Positions 48,388 through 57,913 of a DNA stretch of 64,000 nucleotides are shown here, one piece after another. How positions within the stretch are numbered: position 1 is the first letter of the stretch; each line of letters begins with the position of its first letter. The notes under the pieces were generated by a model. It was not told the DNA's origin. It saw nothing but the letters and a program-made list of their open reading frames with translations, and did not search any database. The position numbers and the translations under genes were made by a program. This DNA is from REEB52 sp964626905. GTDB taxonomy: Bacteria > Chlamydiota > Chlamydiia > Chlamydiales > SM23-39. The stretch covers positions 186,001-250,000 of the forward strand of contig CAZVHA010000002.1 of assembly GCA_964626905.1 (NCBI GenBank). The letters run 5' to 3'.

Positions 48388-50436
48388 TTGCCCCTTTTTC
48401 TGTATACTCCCAGCGTGGAAACCTGCCGACAAATCTCAAGCCAAGAGGAGAAGCATTTACTGCAAGTCCTTGAGGTTATGTACCTTACCCGTTTTATGGA
48501 CGATAAAATGGGAAAACTCGTCCGTCAAAACAAAGGGGCGACTTTTCATTTATCGGTGACGGGCCATGAGATGATTGGGGCTGTATCAGCTCTTTCTTTG
48601 ACGAGGGGGCTCGACTGGGCCTATCCGTATTACCGAGATCGGGCTTTTGCGATTGGTCTTGGCTGTACAGTGCAAGATTTATTTGCGACGTTTTTAGCGA
48701 GGGAGATCCCGAACCATTCTGGGGGGAGGATGATGCCGGAGCACTTTTCGCAAAAAGAGCTCAGGATTCCGTGTCAATCAAGCGTAGTTGGGTCCCAATT
48801 TTTGCAGGCGGTGGGGACGGCGAAGTCGGCCTCTTTGCGCAATGCATCGGAAGTAGTTTATGTTTCTGGGGGGGATGGCTCGACGTCCCAGGGCGATTTT
48901 CACGAGGCGCTCAATTTTTCCTGTATCCACAATCTTCCGATTGTTTTTGTGATTCAAGATAATGGCTGGGCGATTTCGGTGCCGGTTAAAGAGCAGACGG
49001 CGGGGGGAACGATTGCCCACATGGCGAAGGGGTATGCGGGATTAAAAGTGTTCGAAGTAGATGGGTGTAACTATTTGCAAACATCGGCAGCTCTCACGGC
49101 TGCGGTGGAAAAGGCCCGCAGCGGTTTTGGGCCGAGTGTGGTCGTTGCGAATGTTCCCCGTTTAGGGCCTCATAGCAATAGTGATGATCCGAAAAAATAC
49201 ATTGAAGAGGTCGAGCTTTTAGAGGCGGGGAAGCGCGATCCAATCATAAAATTTGAAGCAGATCTTTTGAATTGGGGCGTTTTGACGCAACAAGAGATCT
49301 CCGCGCTTCGACAAAAGGCGATGCAGGAAGTGGAGCAGGCGGCGCAAACGGCGGGGGAGCTCCCTTTCCCAAATGCGGCAAGCGCGGCGGATAAAGTATT
49401 TGCCCCTTTTGAGGTCCCCCCATCGATTGCGAGTGAACCCAAAGAGTCGGTTGTGATGATGGATGCACTCAATCATGCCCTGATTGAGGAGATGGAGCGC
49501 GATGCAGGAGTCGTTGTATTTGGTCAGGATGTGGCTTGGGGCAAGGGGGGAGTTTTTGGAATTACCCGCACTCTAACAGATCGTTTTGGACCCAACCGAT
49601 GCTTCAACACGCCGCTTGCCGAGTCGACCATTGTCGGACTTGCGATCGGCCTTTCTCAGGATGGATTTCATAAACCTGTCGCCGAGATCCAGTTTGCCGA
49701 TTACTCTTGGACGGGGATGAATCAGATTTTCAATGAGCTCTCGAGTATTTACTACCGCTCGAATGGGATGTGGAATTGCCCTGTTGTGATTCGAATGCCT
49801 TATGGCGGCTATATTCAAGGGGGCCCCTACCACTCGCAGAGCACAGAAAGCTATTTGAGCCATTGTCCGGGTCTTAAAGTGGTGATTCCGAGCAATGCTG
49901 CCGATGCAAAGCGGCTTCTCAAGACGGCTATTAGAGATCCCAATCCGGTGATTTTTCTCGAGCACAAGGCGCTCTATCGCCAACGACTCTTCTGCGCAAG
50001 ACCTGAGACGGGACCAGAGGAGTTTTTACCCTTTGGCCAGGCCGAAATTGTCCGCAGTGGCAAAGATGTGACCGTGGTTGGGTGGGGGATGACTGCTTTG
50101 ATGGCAGCTACCGCCGCCGACCATCTCTTGCACAAGGGGATTTCAGTGGAGGTGATCGATCCGCGCACGCTCGTCCCGTTTGATTTCGATACGGTTTTGC
50201 GATCGGTCCAAAAAACGGGTAAATTGCTCATCGTCCATGAAGCTGCGCGCAACTGCGGTTTTGGAGCGGAAATTGCCGCAAGGGCCGCCGAAAAAGCCTT
50301 CTTCTACCTCGACGCCCCCGTCCAAAGAATCACCGGCAAAGATTGCCCTGTTCCCTACTCTAAGATATTGGAGGAGGAAGTTCTCCCTAGCCAGGAGCGT
50401 CTCGAGGCGGCTCTTTTTGCTCTTGCGCAATTTTAA
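48388..50436 (+). CDS. Fused 2-oxo acid dehydrogenase E1 alpha-beta subunit
   Basis: A 682-residue fusion. N-terminal half (about 20-310) is E1 alpha: YPYYRDRAFAIGLG, GGDGSTSQGDFHEALNFSCI (thiamine diphosphate motif GDG...N). C-terminal half (about 350-682) is E1 beta: VVVFGQDVAWGKGGVFGITR, ALYRQRLF, and VVGWGMTALMAATAADHLL. It makes acyl-E2 from pyruvate or branched 2-oxo acids; in C. trachomatis the same fused gene (CT340) is called pdhA/oxoisovalerate type, and the substrate is unresolved. Start TTG 48388 follows a weak GGTGGG site; GTG 48415 is possible. Confidence 0.92.
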   Translation: MPLFLYTPSVETCRQISSQEEKHLLQVLEVMYLTRFMDDKMGKLVRQNKGATFHLSVTGHEMIGAVSALSLTRGLDWAYPYYRDRAFAIGLGCTVQDLFATFLAREIPNHSGGRMMPEHFSQKELRIPCQSSVVGSQFLQAVGTAKSASLRNASEVVYVSGGDGSTSQGDFHEALNFSCIHNLPIVFVIQDNGWAISVPVKEQTAGGTIAHMAKGYAGLKVFEVDGCNYLQTSAALTAAVEKARSGFGPSVVVANVPRLGPHSNSDDPKKYIEEVELLEAGKRDPIIKFEADLLNWGVLTQQEISALRQKAMQEVEQAAQTAGELPFPNAASAADKVFAPFEVPPSIASEPKESVVMMDALNHALIEEMERDAGVVVFGQDVAWGKGGVFGITRTLTDRFGPNRCFNTPLAESTIVGLAIGLSQDGFHKPVAEIQFADYSWTGMNQIFNELSSIYYRSNGMWNCPVVIRMPYGGYIQGGPYHSQSTESYLSHCPGLKVVIPSNAADAKRLLKTAIRDPNPVIFLEHKALYRQRLFCARPETGPEEFLPFGQAEIVRSGKDVTVVGWGMTALMAATAADHLLHKGISVEVIDPRTLVPFDFDTVLRSVQKTGKLLIVHEAARNCGFGAEIAARAAEKAFFYLDAPVQRITGKDCPVPYSKILEEEVLPSQERLEAALFALAQF

Positions 50437-50911
50437 GGGGAGTTGGAAACAACTCTCGCTCGATCTCATCTTTTGGATCAGTAGTCCAATATTGGTTCCA
50501 AGAGATGTAGGCTTGGTTGAGGATCGAAGAAGGATCCGACCCATCCTTAGCACACTGCAATACAAGTAAAAAAGGATAAAGAGCCTCTTTATAGACTTCA
50601 GAAATTCGCACCTTTGTTTTATCTACTTGAGTTGCGAAAAAAATAAAGTCCCCCTGATCTGTTCCAGGAAAGCAAAGTTTGTACCCTTTATCGACGAGGG
50701 TTTGGCACGGTTTTAATTGTTCTTCCACTTCGCGCAGCTTTTTCACAAAAGATTTAAGGACATTTCTTTGTTCAATAAACTTCATTTTGGTTGTAGAAAG
50801 CGCTCTAACTGCCCTCTTGCATGCCTGTTTTGCCTCTTTTTGAATCTCATCTGTTTTCGCGCCCATAGAAATGAAATTATTTTTCTCTTTAATATCCCAA
50901 TAGCAACTCAT
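50387..50911 (-). CDS. Unknown helical protein
   Basis: A protein of about 174 residues; start at ATG 50911 (MSCYWDIKEKNNFISMG), with ATG 50944 and 50962 in frame upstream. Charged and helical, no signal peptide or membrane segment. A Lys-rich helix is at about 25-60 (EAKQACKRAVRALSTTKMKF). Its last 50 bases are antisense to the end of the E1 gene. No recognised family. Chlamydia-specific by lack of resemblance; function unknown. Confidence 0.6.
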   Translation of the reverse strand: MSCYWDIKEKNNFISMGAKTDEIQKEAKQACKRAVRALSTTKMKFIEQRNVLKSFVKKLREVEEQLKPCQTLVDKGYKLCFPGTDQGDFIFFATQVDKTKVRISEVYKEALYPFLLVLQCAKDGSDPSSILNQAYISWNQYWTTDPKDEIERELFPTPLKIAQEQKEPPRDAPG

Positions 50912-50970
50912 TTTCTTTACAAGTGGATGTTGAGAAGAAATCATGGGGTGAAGTATGCACAACTCAGCAA

Positions 50971-51324
50971 TTATTGAATATTCAAAAATCGTTTGAACTT
51001 TCTTTTGGAGAGCACTTGCAATTTTCCGATGGCTTTTGTCAGATTTGGGTGATAGGCCTCCTTCATTTTTTCGAAGCGAAGGAGTTTTTCTTGGATTTTA
51101 AAACGGGCGCACCGTTTGTCTGGCACTTTCAAACTATTTTTCTTTTCGACGAAAAATTCATCCATGTGGATGAGGTGTTGCAAGAGGCTTTCTTGTGTTT
51201 TTTGGAAATAGTCGATCTCCACTTCCGTCAGATCTTTTAAGTCGACATGTTCGATCGCCTCCGCATTGCGGATCAGCCGATCGAGCGTATGATCGATTTC
51301 GAGCAAGATGTCTTCGCCAACCAT
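50971..51324 (-). CDS. Small unknown protein
   Basis: A 117-residue acidic-to-basic helical protein. ATG 51324 follows AGAGG by five bases; GTG 51330 also is in frame. The region DYFQKTQESLLQHLIHMDEF and FFVEKKNSLKVPDKRCARFK shows regular helices. It is 59 bp upstream of the 50911 gene in the same direction, so both may be one transcript. No family recognised. Confidence 0.6.
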   Translation of the reverse strand: MVGEDILLEIDHTLDRLIRNAEAIEHVDLKDLTEVEIDYFQKTQESLLQHLIHMDEFFVEKKNSLKVPDKRCARFKIQEKLLRFEKMKEAYHPNLTKAIGKLQVLSKRKFKRFLNIQ

Positions 51325-51391
51325 ATTCACCTCTCAATTCTTTCAATAAATGAAAAGCATTATTTTGTGAAACATTTTTTGTTGTCTTAAA

Positions 51392-52618
51392 ATGTTTTTT
51401 TCCGAAATAGATGGCTTTATGGGGAAAGATTTTTCTTTTCTGACGGTTGTGCAATTTCTCGATGCGTTCAACGAGAATTATTTCAAATACTTGGTGATCT
51501 ACTATCTGATTGTATTTGATGGGGAGCAAAGCACATCGATGATCACATCGATTGCGGGGGCGGCATTTATTCTCCCCTTCATTTTTTTCTCCTCTTTTGG
51601 GGGGGATTTTGCCGATCGATGGAGGAAGACGAGCATTATTTGCGGGACCCGATTTGCGCAAGTGTTTTTCATGATTTTGGCCTGGTTTTTCGTGAAATTT
51701 CATGGGGGAGGATTGATTTATGTGATCCTTTTTCTCGTCGCAACGACTGCGGCGATTTTTGGTCCATCGAAGTATGGAATTATCGCGGAAATTGTGACAT
51801 CGAAAAAACTCATCAGAGCCAATGGAATCGTTGCCGCCTTAACCTATTTCGGAATTATTTTTGGCACCTCATTTGCCTCGTGGACCGATGCATTGTTCAA
51901 GCAAGATTATGTGGGGATGGTGGAGATTGCCCTTTTCATTTCTCTTCTGGGTTCGCTTTTGAGTTTGGGGATTTCAAAAACAGCCGTTGCGGCTCCCAAT
52001 CAAAAGTGGTCTTTTTTTGTTTATAGAGAGATTGTCGAATCTTTGAGAGATATGAGGGGAAAGCCGGGAATGTTAACGGCGATGTTTTGTTACAGCTACT
52101 TGCTTTTTTTAGGTGCCTATATGCAGATGAACATCATCCCCTACAGCATTGACACACTCAAAATGGGTGCAGCAGTGGGTGGATATCTTTTTCTCATCTT
52201 ATCGGTTGGTTTGGGGGTTGGGGCTCTCATTGCATCGCGACTTTCGGGCACACTGGCCCACCTTCCCTGGTATGGATCTGGAATGTCGGTCGGCTGTTAT
52301 CTATTCACGCTATTTCCATTGCCGATTTGGCTCAACTTTCTTTGGCTGATTGGGATTGGGATTCTCGGAGGGCTCTTTCTCGTTCCGCCACAAACCTACA
52401 TTATGGCAAAAAGCCCTGCAGCGCACAAAGGGCGCAATTTTGGAACGGCCAATTTTTTGAGTTTTGTTTTGGCACTTTTCGCAGCGCTTCTCTTTTATTT
52501 TGTCAATGTCGTTCTCGGAGTTTCCCCTGGAGTTAGTTTTAGCTGGCTCGGCACTTTAAACCTCGGCGTCTCCTTCGCTCTTTTTTTTCTCATCAAAGAA
52601 AATCGGATCATTGAGTAA
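51392..52618 (+). CDS. MFS transporter, LplT-like
   Basis: A 408-residue membrane protein with 12 predicted helices. FSFLTVVQFLDAFNENYFKY near the start, and FGGDFADRWRKTSIICGTRF with the G-x-x-x-D-R/K-x-G/R MFS loop 2-3 pattern. It most resembles the LplT/Aas-MFS family (lysophospholipid flippase). Some chlamydiae fuse this module to an acyltransferase; here it stands alone. In-frame ATG 51419 is another possible start. It ends 12 bp before the next gene. Substrate is inferred, not shown. Confidence 0.8.
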   Translation: MFFSEIDGFMGKDFSFLTVVQFLDAFNENYFKYLVIYYLIVFDGEQSTSMITSIAGAAFILPFIFFSSFGGDFADRWRKTSIICGTRFAQVFFMILAWFFVKFHGGGLIYVILFLVATTAAIFGPSKYGIIAEIVTSKKLIRANGIVAALTYFGIIFGTSFASWTDALFKQDYVGMVEIALFISLLGSLLSLGISKTAVAAPNQKWSFFVYREIVESLRDMRGKPGMLTAMFCYSYLLFLGAYMQMNIIPYSIDTLKMGAAVGGYLFLILSVGLGVGALIASRLSGTLAHLPWYGSGMSVGCYLFTLFPLPIWLNFLWLIGIGILGGLFLVPPQTYIMAKSPAAHKGRNFGTANFLSFVLALFAALLFYFVNVVLGVSPGVSFSWLGTLNLGVSFALFFLIKENRIIE

Positions 52619-52630
52619 AATCCTTTCAGT

Positions 52631-53407
52631 ATGTTTGGATTTTTGCCTTTAGCATCAGGTTCGAAGGGGAATTGCCTCTATGTGGGAGGAAAAAAGGGGC
52701 GCATTTTAATCGATGCGGGGATTCCGATGACGGCTGTATTGACGAGATTGATGGAGGCCAAAATCGATCCGGGGACAATTGAGGCGATTTTAGTCACTCA
52801 CGAACATTCCGATCACATTCAGGGAATCGCCCTTTTGGCCAAAAAACTCAAAATCCCCGTTCTTGCCAATGCAGAGACGGCCAAAGGCATTTGCGCAGCA
52901 ATCTCCGAACTCCCCAAATTTAAGATTTTTACAACCGGAGAGCCATTCCAATTTGGCGACATGGCGATCCATCCGTTTAGCGTCCCTCACGATACTCTCG
53001 ATCCAGTCGCATTCACCATTCAAATCGAAAAGATCAAGCTCGGCATTTGCGCAGATTTAGGCCACGTCACATCGCTCATCAAAAAGCACCTTTTGCATTG
53101 CGACTACCTCTATTTAGAGGCCAACCACGAGCCATCGATGGTGCACGCATCCAATCGTCCGCAAAGTTTGAAGAAAAGGATTCTCGGCAAACAGGGACAT
53201 CTCTCAAATGAGGAGTGTGGACGGCTTCTCAAAGAGGTATTTCATCCCGGTTTAAAACATGTGCATCTCGCGCACCTCTCTTCAGAGTGCAATTCAGAAA
53301 AAATGGCGCTCGAAGTGGTGGCAAACATCTTAAAAGAGGAAAACTTTTCGGTGCCCCTCTCCATCGCCTACCAGGACCGCCCCTCCAAGCCCATTTTTTG
53401 GGGATAG
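52631..53407 (+). CDS. Metallo-beta-lactamase fold hydrolase (YycJ/WalJ type)
   Basis: A 258-residue protein. FLPLASGSKGNCLYV at the start, then the MBL motif VTHEHSDHIQGIALLAK (H-x-H-x-D-H, about 56-62), ICADLGHV (Asp/His ligand region), and VHLAHLSSECN (C-terminal His). The N-terminal LASGSKGNC is typical of YycJ/WalJ exonuclease-like proteins that act in cell division and DNA integrity in Firmicutes. Two bound zinc ions are expected. Next to a second MBL protein on the opposite strand. Confidence 0.9.
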   Translation: MFGFLPLASGSKGNCLYVGGKKGRILIDAGIPMTAVLTRLMEAKIDPGTIEAILVTHEHSDHIQGIALLAKKLKIPVLANAETAKGICAAISELPKFKIFTTGEPFQFGDMAIHPFSVPHDTLDPVAFTIQIEKIKLGICADLGHVTSLIKKHLLHCDYLYLEANHEPSMVHASNRPQSLKKRILGKQGHLSNEECGRLLKEVFHPGLKHVHLAHLSSECNSEKMALEVVANILKEENFSVPLSIAYQDRPSKPIFWG

Positions 53408-53413
53408 AGGTGT

Positions 53414-54232
53414 CTACAAAATCGGAAGGGAATATCCGTCGTGGACCCATTCGATGGGGCAGGGAAGGGGTCTCGATCTTGCGATCTCTTCCATCTCTCT
53501 CAAGTCCGAGTCTGAGTGTTTTGGGTCGTGGTGGGTGACGAGACATTTGCTGGGCCCAATTTTTTCAATTAGCTCGCACATCTTGTTCAAAGAGGAGTGG
53601 CCCCACCCCTTCTTGGATTTATATTCTTCGGATGTGTACTGCGCTTCGTGAATGAAAAGATCGACCCCCTTATAAAACTCGATGAAGCTCTTTTGTTTTT
53701 CAAAATCGATCTCGTTATCGGTGACATATCCGATCGTCATTTTTGGGGTTTTGATTTTAAAGCAATAAGAGTGACCTGGATGGATCGTCTCGTGAAAATC
53801 GATTGTTAAATTTCCCAATTGCACCGGCTGTTTTGCCTTGAAGAGCTCGAAGTTGAGTTTTGCCTGAATTTGCGAGAGGTGAATCGGAAAAAACTCGAAT
53901 GCGAGGAGATCTTCAAAGAGGTCTTGCGTCGATCTCCCCTCCGAATGAGGTGCCCAAATCGTCATGTTCACCTCTTTTCTATAGATCGGCTCGAAGAAGG
54001 GAAACCCATTGATGTGATCCCAATGGAAATGGCTCAGGAAAAGGTCGATTTTGTCAATTTTGGGCAATGCCAAGCCGAGGGGGCGAATTCCGGTACCGGC
54101 ATCGAGGATGGCGATTTGCTCGCCATAGCGAATTTCAAGGGAGGGGGTATTGCCGCCAAAGTGGAGATAATCGACTCCGCTCACAGGACAAGATCCCCTC
54201 GTGCCCCAAAACTTAAGGTACTTCGTCTCCAT
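53414..54232 (-). CDS. Second metallo-beta-lactamase fold protein (phosphodiesterase type)
   Basis: A 272-residue MBL protein with KFWGTRGSCPVSG at the start, LSHFHWDHINGFPFFE (H-x-H-x-D-H), FHETIHPGHSY and the HEAQYTSEEY region carrying the metal ligands, and LVTHHDPKHSD. The GTRGS start is common in the RNase Z-like/PhnP group acting on phosphodiesters. It is the end of a leftward operon; its start overlaps the ftsK stop by 20 bases. Converges with the YycJ-type gene with a 6-bp gap. Confidence 0.88.
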   Translation of the reverse strand: METKYLKFWGTRGSCPVSGVDYLHFGGNTPSLEIRYGEQIAILDAGTGIRPLGLALPKIDKIDLFLSHFHWDHINGFPFFEPIYRKEVNMTIWAPHSEGRSTQDLFEDLLAFEFFPIHLSQIQAKLNFELFKAKQPVQLGNLTIDFHETIHPGHSYCFKIKTPKMTIGYVTDNEIDFEKQKSFIEFYKGVDLFIHEAQYTSEEYKSKKGWGHSSLNKMCELIEKIGPSKCLVTHHDPKHSDSDLREMEEIARSRPLPCPIEWVHDGYSLPIL

Positions 54233-56498
54233 CCAGTTCTTCCTCTTCCATCAGGCCCGGCTGTGAAGCGCCCGAGTGGATCACTCTTCTTGGCCTTGCC
54301 CCTTCTTGAGGCCCAATCACCCCATTTTGCTCAAGCTCGTCCATCAAACTCGCCGCCCTCGCATATCCGATTTTTAATTTGCGCTGCAAAAAGGTGGTCG
54401 ATGCGCTCTTAGATGCCGAGACGATGGTGAGTGCCTGTTCATAGAGGGGATCTTTTCCTTTGCTCTCATCTGCGCCCACATCCAACGAGCGAAAGGAGTC
54501 AAAAGAGGGGATCAGATAGTTTGTCGGACATTGCATGCAGATTTCTTGGACCACTCGGTTGATCTCTTCATCGCTGATGTAGGCCCCTTGTGCTCTTAAG
54601 AGTTGGGAAGAGCCGGGGGGTAAAAAGAGGAGATCTCCATTGCCGAGAAGGCTCTCTGCTCCTGTGTCGTCGAGGATGATCTGCGAGTTGACCCTACTTG
54701 CCACTTTAAACGAAATGCGGGTTGGGATATTCGCTTTGATGATCCCGGTGATCACCTCACGCGACGGCCTTTGGGTGGCCAAAATTAGATGGATCCCAAC
54801 CGCCCTTGCCATTTGTGCGATCCGGGCAATGGGCGTTTCGATATCTGCGCTCGACACCATCATCAAATCGGCAAACTCATCGATGATCGCGACGATAAAG
54901 GGCATCTGTTCTGGAATCGGCATTCCGAGAGAATTTTCCCATTCCAGGTTGGGTTTTCTCGTGTTGAATGCGCCGATATTTCTAAGACCGAGCTGTTTCA
55001 AAATTTCATAGCGCACCTGCATCTCTTTGACGAGCCATTGGAGCGCACCATAAGCGCCATGCGGTTCTGTAATAACAGGGGCGATCATGTGGGGCAGTTT
55101 TGAATATTGGGTCAGTTCCACTTTCTTGGGATCGACCATGAGGAGTTTCACCTCTTCCGGGCGCGCATTCATCAAAATCGACATGACGAGGGTATTGATG
55201 CAAACCGATTTGCCCGACCCTGTCGCCCCCGCGATGAGACAGTGGGGCATTTTTGTCAGATCGGCAAAGACCCAATCGCCGTTGATCGCCTTGCCCAAAA
55301 GAATCGGGATGCCGAGCCGCTTTTTTTGCTGGTAATAGAGGAGCATCTCTTTGAAGTTGACCTCTTGCGGATGGAGGGCTGGCACCTCGACTCCGACAGC
55401 TGCTTTCCCCGGAATAGGGGCGACAATCCGGATCGATTTGGCCTGCATGTTGAGTGCAATATCGTTTTCAAGCGCCTTGATTTTTTGCACCTTCACCCCA
55501 ATCGATGGGTGCACTTCAAAAGAGGTGATGGTAGGACCGCTATGGATCTCCCCCACCTTCGCCTCAATGCCAAAACTCTTCAGCGTCTCTTCGAGTACCG
55601 CCGCCTGGTGCATCAGCTCTTTTTTCAAGGTGGGCTGATCGATTTTCCGATTCGGATCGGAAAGAAGAGATGAGGGAGGGAGTTTATAAGTGCCGCTTAA
55701 GGTTACCATGAGACTTTTATTTGGGATCACCGTCACAGGCTCTTTTCTTAAAAGGGGAGCCTCTTTCTCTTTTTTAGCTAAAGGGATTTTTTCCTTTTTT
55801 TCAGCCTTTAATACCTCCACCAACTTTTTCGAAGGGGCTTCAGGCAAGTGGTTGATTTTGATTCCCGTGGCATTCTTTTTTTTCACAAAAAGGAAAACGG
55901 TTTTCGCCACTTTAGCCAAAGATTGGATGTAGCTAAAAAGGCGCATGCGACTCAAAAGTAAAAGAGAGACAATCCCAAAACTAAAAGAGAGAAGGGTCGT
56001 CCCTACAGGACTAAATGTTTTTTGAAGATGGATCCAAGGCAAATCGGCGAAGAGATAGTAGAAGGGAAATCCCCCCAAGTAATAGCGGGTGATTGTGTGG
56101 GGATAAGGAGAGCTCAAAACGAGTGTCTCAGAGAGGACTTTTCCATCCCAGTGGGCCGCTTTGAGCGGATAACTCTCCGCAAACACAGTGAGGAGCATGG
56201 AGGTGGATGAGAGCAAAATAGCAAAGTAGATGTGATCGGTGTACAACACCTTTTGCTTTTTCAAAAGGCGCACCCCCATCCAGAGAGAATAACAGGGGAT
56301 CAAAAACGCGCCGAGGCCAAAGAGAAATTCAAGCCCCAAAGCGCTCAAATAGCCTAAAAATCCGAGGTAGTTGGCCTTCGGATACAAAAAAGAAAAGCTC
56401 CAAAGGGAGACGAGGGATAAAAATCCCAAAAGGGAGAAGAAGAGCCCTTGCGCTTCCGGATTAAAGGGGACTTTTTTCTTTTTAGCCATTTTAGCCAT
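54213..56498 (-). CDS. ftsK: DNA translocase FtsK
   Basis: A 761-residue translocase that pumps chromosomes through the closing septum. Start ATG 56498 (MAKMAKKKKVPFN), eight bases inside the uppP end. Four N-terminal membrane helices (about 18-160), a short linker, then the RecA-like motor: HCLIAGATGSGKSVCINTLV (Walker A), LLMVDPKKVELTQYSKLPHM, IVAIIDEFADLMMV (Walker B), LILATQRPSREVITG, and a winged gamma domain (LQRKLKIGYARAASLMDELE). Shorter linker than E. coli. Matches CT739 in function; next to uppP. Confidence 0.96.
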   Translation of the reverse strand: MAKMAKKKKVPFNPEAQGLFFSLLGFLSLVSLWSFSFLYPKANYLGFLGYLSALGLEFLFGLGAFLIPCYSLWMGVRLLKKQKVLYTDHIYFAILLSSTSMLLTVFAESYPLKAAHWDGKVLSETLVLSSPYPHTITRYYLGGFPFYYLFADLPWIHLQKTFSPVGTTLLSFSFGIVSLLLLSRMRLFSYIQSLAKVAKTVFLFVKKKNATGIKINHLPEAPSKKLVEVLKAEKKEKIPLAKKEKEAPLLRKEPVTVIPNKSLMVTLSGTYKLPPSSLLSDPNRKIDQPTLKKELMHQAAVLEETLKSFGIEAKVGEIHSGPTITSFEVHPSIGVKVQKIKALENDIALNMQAKSIRIVAPIPGKAAVGVEVPALHPQEVNFKEMLLYYQQKKRLGIPILLGKAINGDWVFADLTKMPHCLIAGATGSGKSVCINTLVMSILMNARPEEVKLLMVDPKKVELTQYSKLPHMIAPVITEPHGAYGALQWLVKEMQVRYEILKQLGLRNIGAFNTRKPNLEWENSLGMPIPEQMPFIVAIIDEFADLMMVSSADIETPIARIAQMARAVGIHLILATQRPSREVITGIIKANIPTRISFKVASRVNSQIILDDTGAESLLGNGDLLFLPPGSSQLLRAQGAYISDEEINRVVQEICMQCPTNYLIPSFDSFRSLDVGADESKGKDPLYEQALTIVSASKSASTTFLQRKLKIGYARAASLMDELEQNGVIGPQEGARPRRVIHSGASQPGLMEEEELDGDEVP

Positions 56499-57234
56499 GC
56501 AAATAGATCCAAGCAAAAAGGCCAATGGTTAAACAATACCAAGCCATGGGCCTCACTTTTCCAGTTTCATAAACCCAGAAGATGGCCCGAACTCCTAAAA
56601 GCCCAAGAGCAAATGCAGCCCAAAATCCCCCCACATAACAGCCCCAAGGATTTATCCGAGCCATTTCGCCCCTCATAATTTCGAGGAGCTGGCCCCCTAA
56701 AATCGTCGGGATGGCGAGCAAAAAAGAGAATTTTGCAGCCTGCATCCAATCCCACCCACAGAGCCTCGCAGCGGCAATCGTCGAGCCGCTCCTAGAGATC
56801 CCGGGAATGAGAGCCATCGTCTGCATCATTCCAATACATAGCACATGTTGCCATTTTTTCTTCTCAATTACATCTCTTTTCTTCGCAGCGGCAAATAATA
56901 AAAGAGCGCTGACCATGAGGGCATAGCCCAAATACTGAGGCGCTGAAAGAGCCTCTCTTAAAGGTTTGAGAAAAAAATAGCCGGGAATGAGCGGGATAAG
57001 CGCAAGAAAGTAAAAGGATGTAACTTTGGGACTCTTCAACGTCTCCCAAATGTCTTTGCGCAAAACAATGAGTAGCGCAAACAAAGTCCCCGTATGACAG
57101 ACGAGATCGAAGAAAAGATCGTCCGGAATCTGCATGAGCCATCTGGCGAGCTTGAGATGAGCAGAAGAGCTGATGGGAAAAAATTCGGTGGCCCCCTGCA
57201 CAAGGCCGAGAAGAATCGCCTGAAAAAAAGTCAC
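56491..57234 (-). CDS. uppP: Undecaprenyl-diphosphatase UppP (BacA)
   Basis: A 247-residue membrane phosphatase that recycles undecaprenyl diphosphate, the lipid carrier of wall synthesis. GLVQGATEFFPISSSAHLKL (first signature with the catalytic Glu/Ser loop) and ALIPGISRSGSTIAAAR (second signature with Arg) are intact. About eight helices. It overlaps ftsK by eight bases, linking lipid carrier recycling and chromosome segregation in one transcript. Confidence 0.95.
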   Translation of the reverse strand: MTFFQAILLGLVQGATEFFPISSSAHLKLARWLMQIPDDLFFDLVCHTGTLFALLIVLRKDIWETLKSPKVTSFYFLALIPLIPGYFFLKPLREALSAPQYLGYALMVSALLLFAAAKKRDVIEKKKWQHVLCIGMMQTMALIPGISRSGSTIAAARLCGWDWMQAAKFSFLLAIPTILGGQLLEIMRGEMARINPWGCYVGGFWAAFALGLLGVRAIFWVYETGKVRPMAWYCLTIGLFAWIYLHG

Positions 57235-57282
57235 AGCTCCGCAATATAGCTTTTTAAAGAGTTATTTTCATCCTAAAAACGA

Positions 57283-57299
57283 AACCTTCTGAGAAGGTT
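57283..57299. promoter_or_regulatory. 17-bp palindrome between divergent genes
   Basis: AACCTTCTGAGAAGGTT is a perfect palindrome with one central base. It lies between the uppP start (57234, leftward) and the membrane-protein start (57352, rightward), a likely shared regulatory region; TATATAA follows near 57320. It could be an operator; no regulator is known. Confidence 0.35.
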
Positions 57300-57351
57300 C
57301 TAGATTAAAAATATCAGTTTTGTATATAACTTCCACCCTTTGGAGGACTTT

Positions 57352-57834
57352 ATGACAATACGTTTGCTAGAAAAATTTGTTAATGGACTTGCGAATGATG
57401 TATCTCTTTCGGTACAAGGCAAAGATCCAGAGGAACTCGTAGTGGAGAGAGTTAAGAATATTGCCATTGGCATTTTTGCCATTTTAAGTGTCATTATCAC
57501 CTTGAAATTAGCCGTGGCTTTTTTTGCGGTAAAGAGTGCAGTTGCAGGATTACTACACTTAATCAGTATGACCTTTTTTGCAGTGATATCACACGATCTC
57601 ATCCACTGGAATGTGAATCGGAACCAGTTGATCTCGATGTATGATCATGCGAGAAACGGTTCGCTCCTCCAATTGTTCTCTAGCGTGGGGAGGAATTTGA
57701 GTAATGGCATGGCTGCTTTCAGGAATGATATTCGCTTCGATCTTCAAAACACATGGTTGCTTGGGCCTATTGAAAAATGGAATCGCAATCAGCATCAGAA
57801 AGCGTTTACCTCCTTGTTTTCCTCCCCTTCTTAA
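57352..57834 (+). CDS. Inc-like membrane protein, two adjacent helices
   Basis: A 160-residue protein. Start ATG 57352 (MTIRLLEKFVNGLANDVSLS) with GGAGGAC seven bases upstream. A bilobed hydrophobic stretch spans about 38-80 (NIAIGIFAILSVIITLKLAV and AFFAVKSAVAGLLHLISMTF), flanked by charged regions, the arrangement of chlamydial inclusion membrane proteins. The C-terminal tail (about 85-160) is hydrophilic. It ends just before tRNA-His on the other strand. Function inferred from topology only. Confidence 0.7.
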   Translation: MTIRLLEKFVNGLANDVSLSVQGKDPEELVVERVKNIAIGIFAILSVIITLKLAVAFFAVKSAVAGLLHLISMTFFAVISHDLIHWNVNRNQLISMYDHARNGSLLQLFSSVGRNLSNGMAAFRNDIRFDLQNTWLLGPIEKWNRNQHQKAFTSLFSSPS

Positions 57835-57838
57835 AGTG

Positions 57839-57913
57839 GGCGACCGACGGGGCTCGAACCCGCGACATTTGGATCCACAATCCAACGCTCTAACCAGCTG
57901 AGCTACGGTCGCC
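57839..57913 (-). tRNA. tRNA-His (anticodon GTG)
   Basis: On the minus strand the RNA has acceptor GCGACCG/CGGTCGC, D-arm GCTCAGCTGGTTAGAGC, anticodon stem TTGGA/TCCAA with loop TTGTGGA (anticodon GTG), and T-arm GCGGG-TTCGAGC-CCCGT. A genomic G at 57913 forms the extra G-1 that HisRS needs, pairing with C73 at 57839. The 5' 24 bases coincide with the last codons of the comEC frame on the same strand. Confidence 0.93.
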
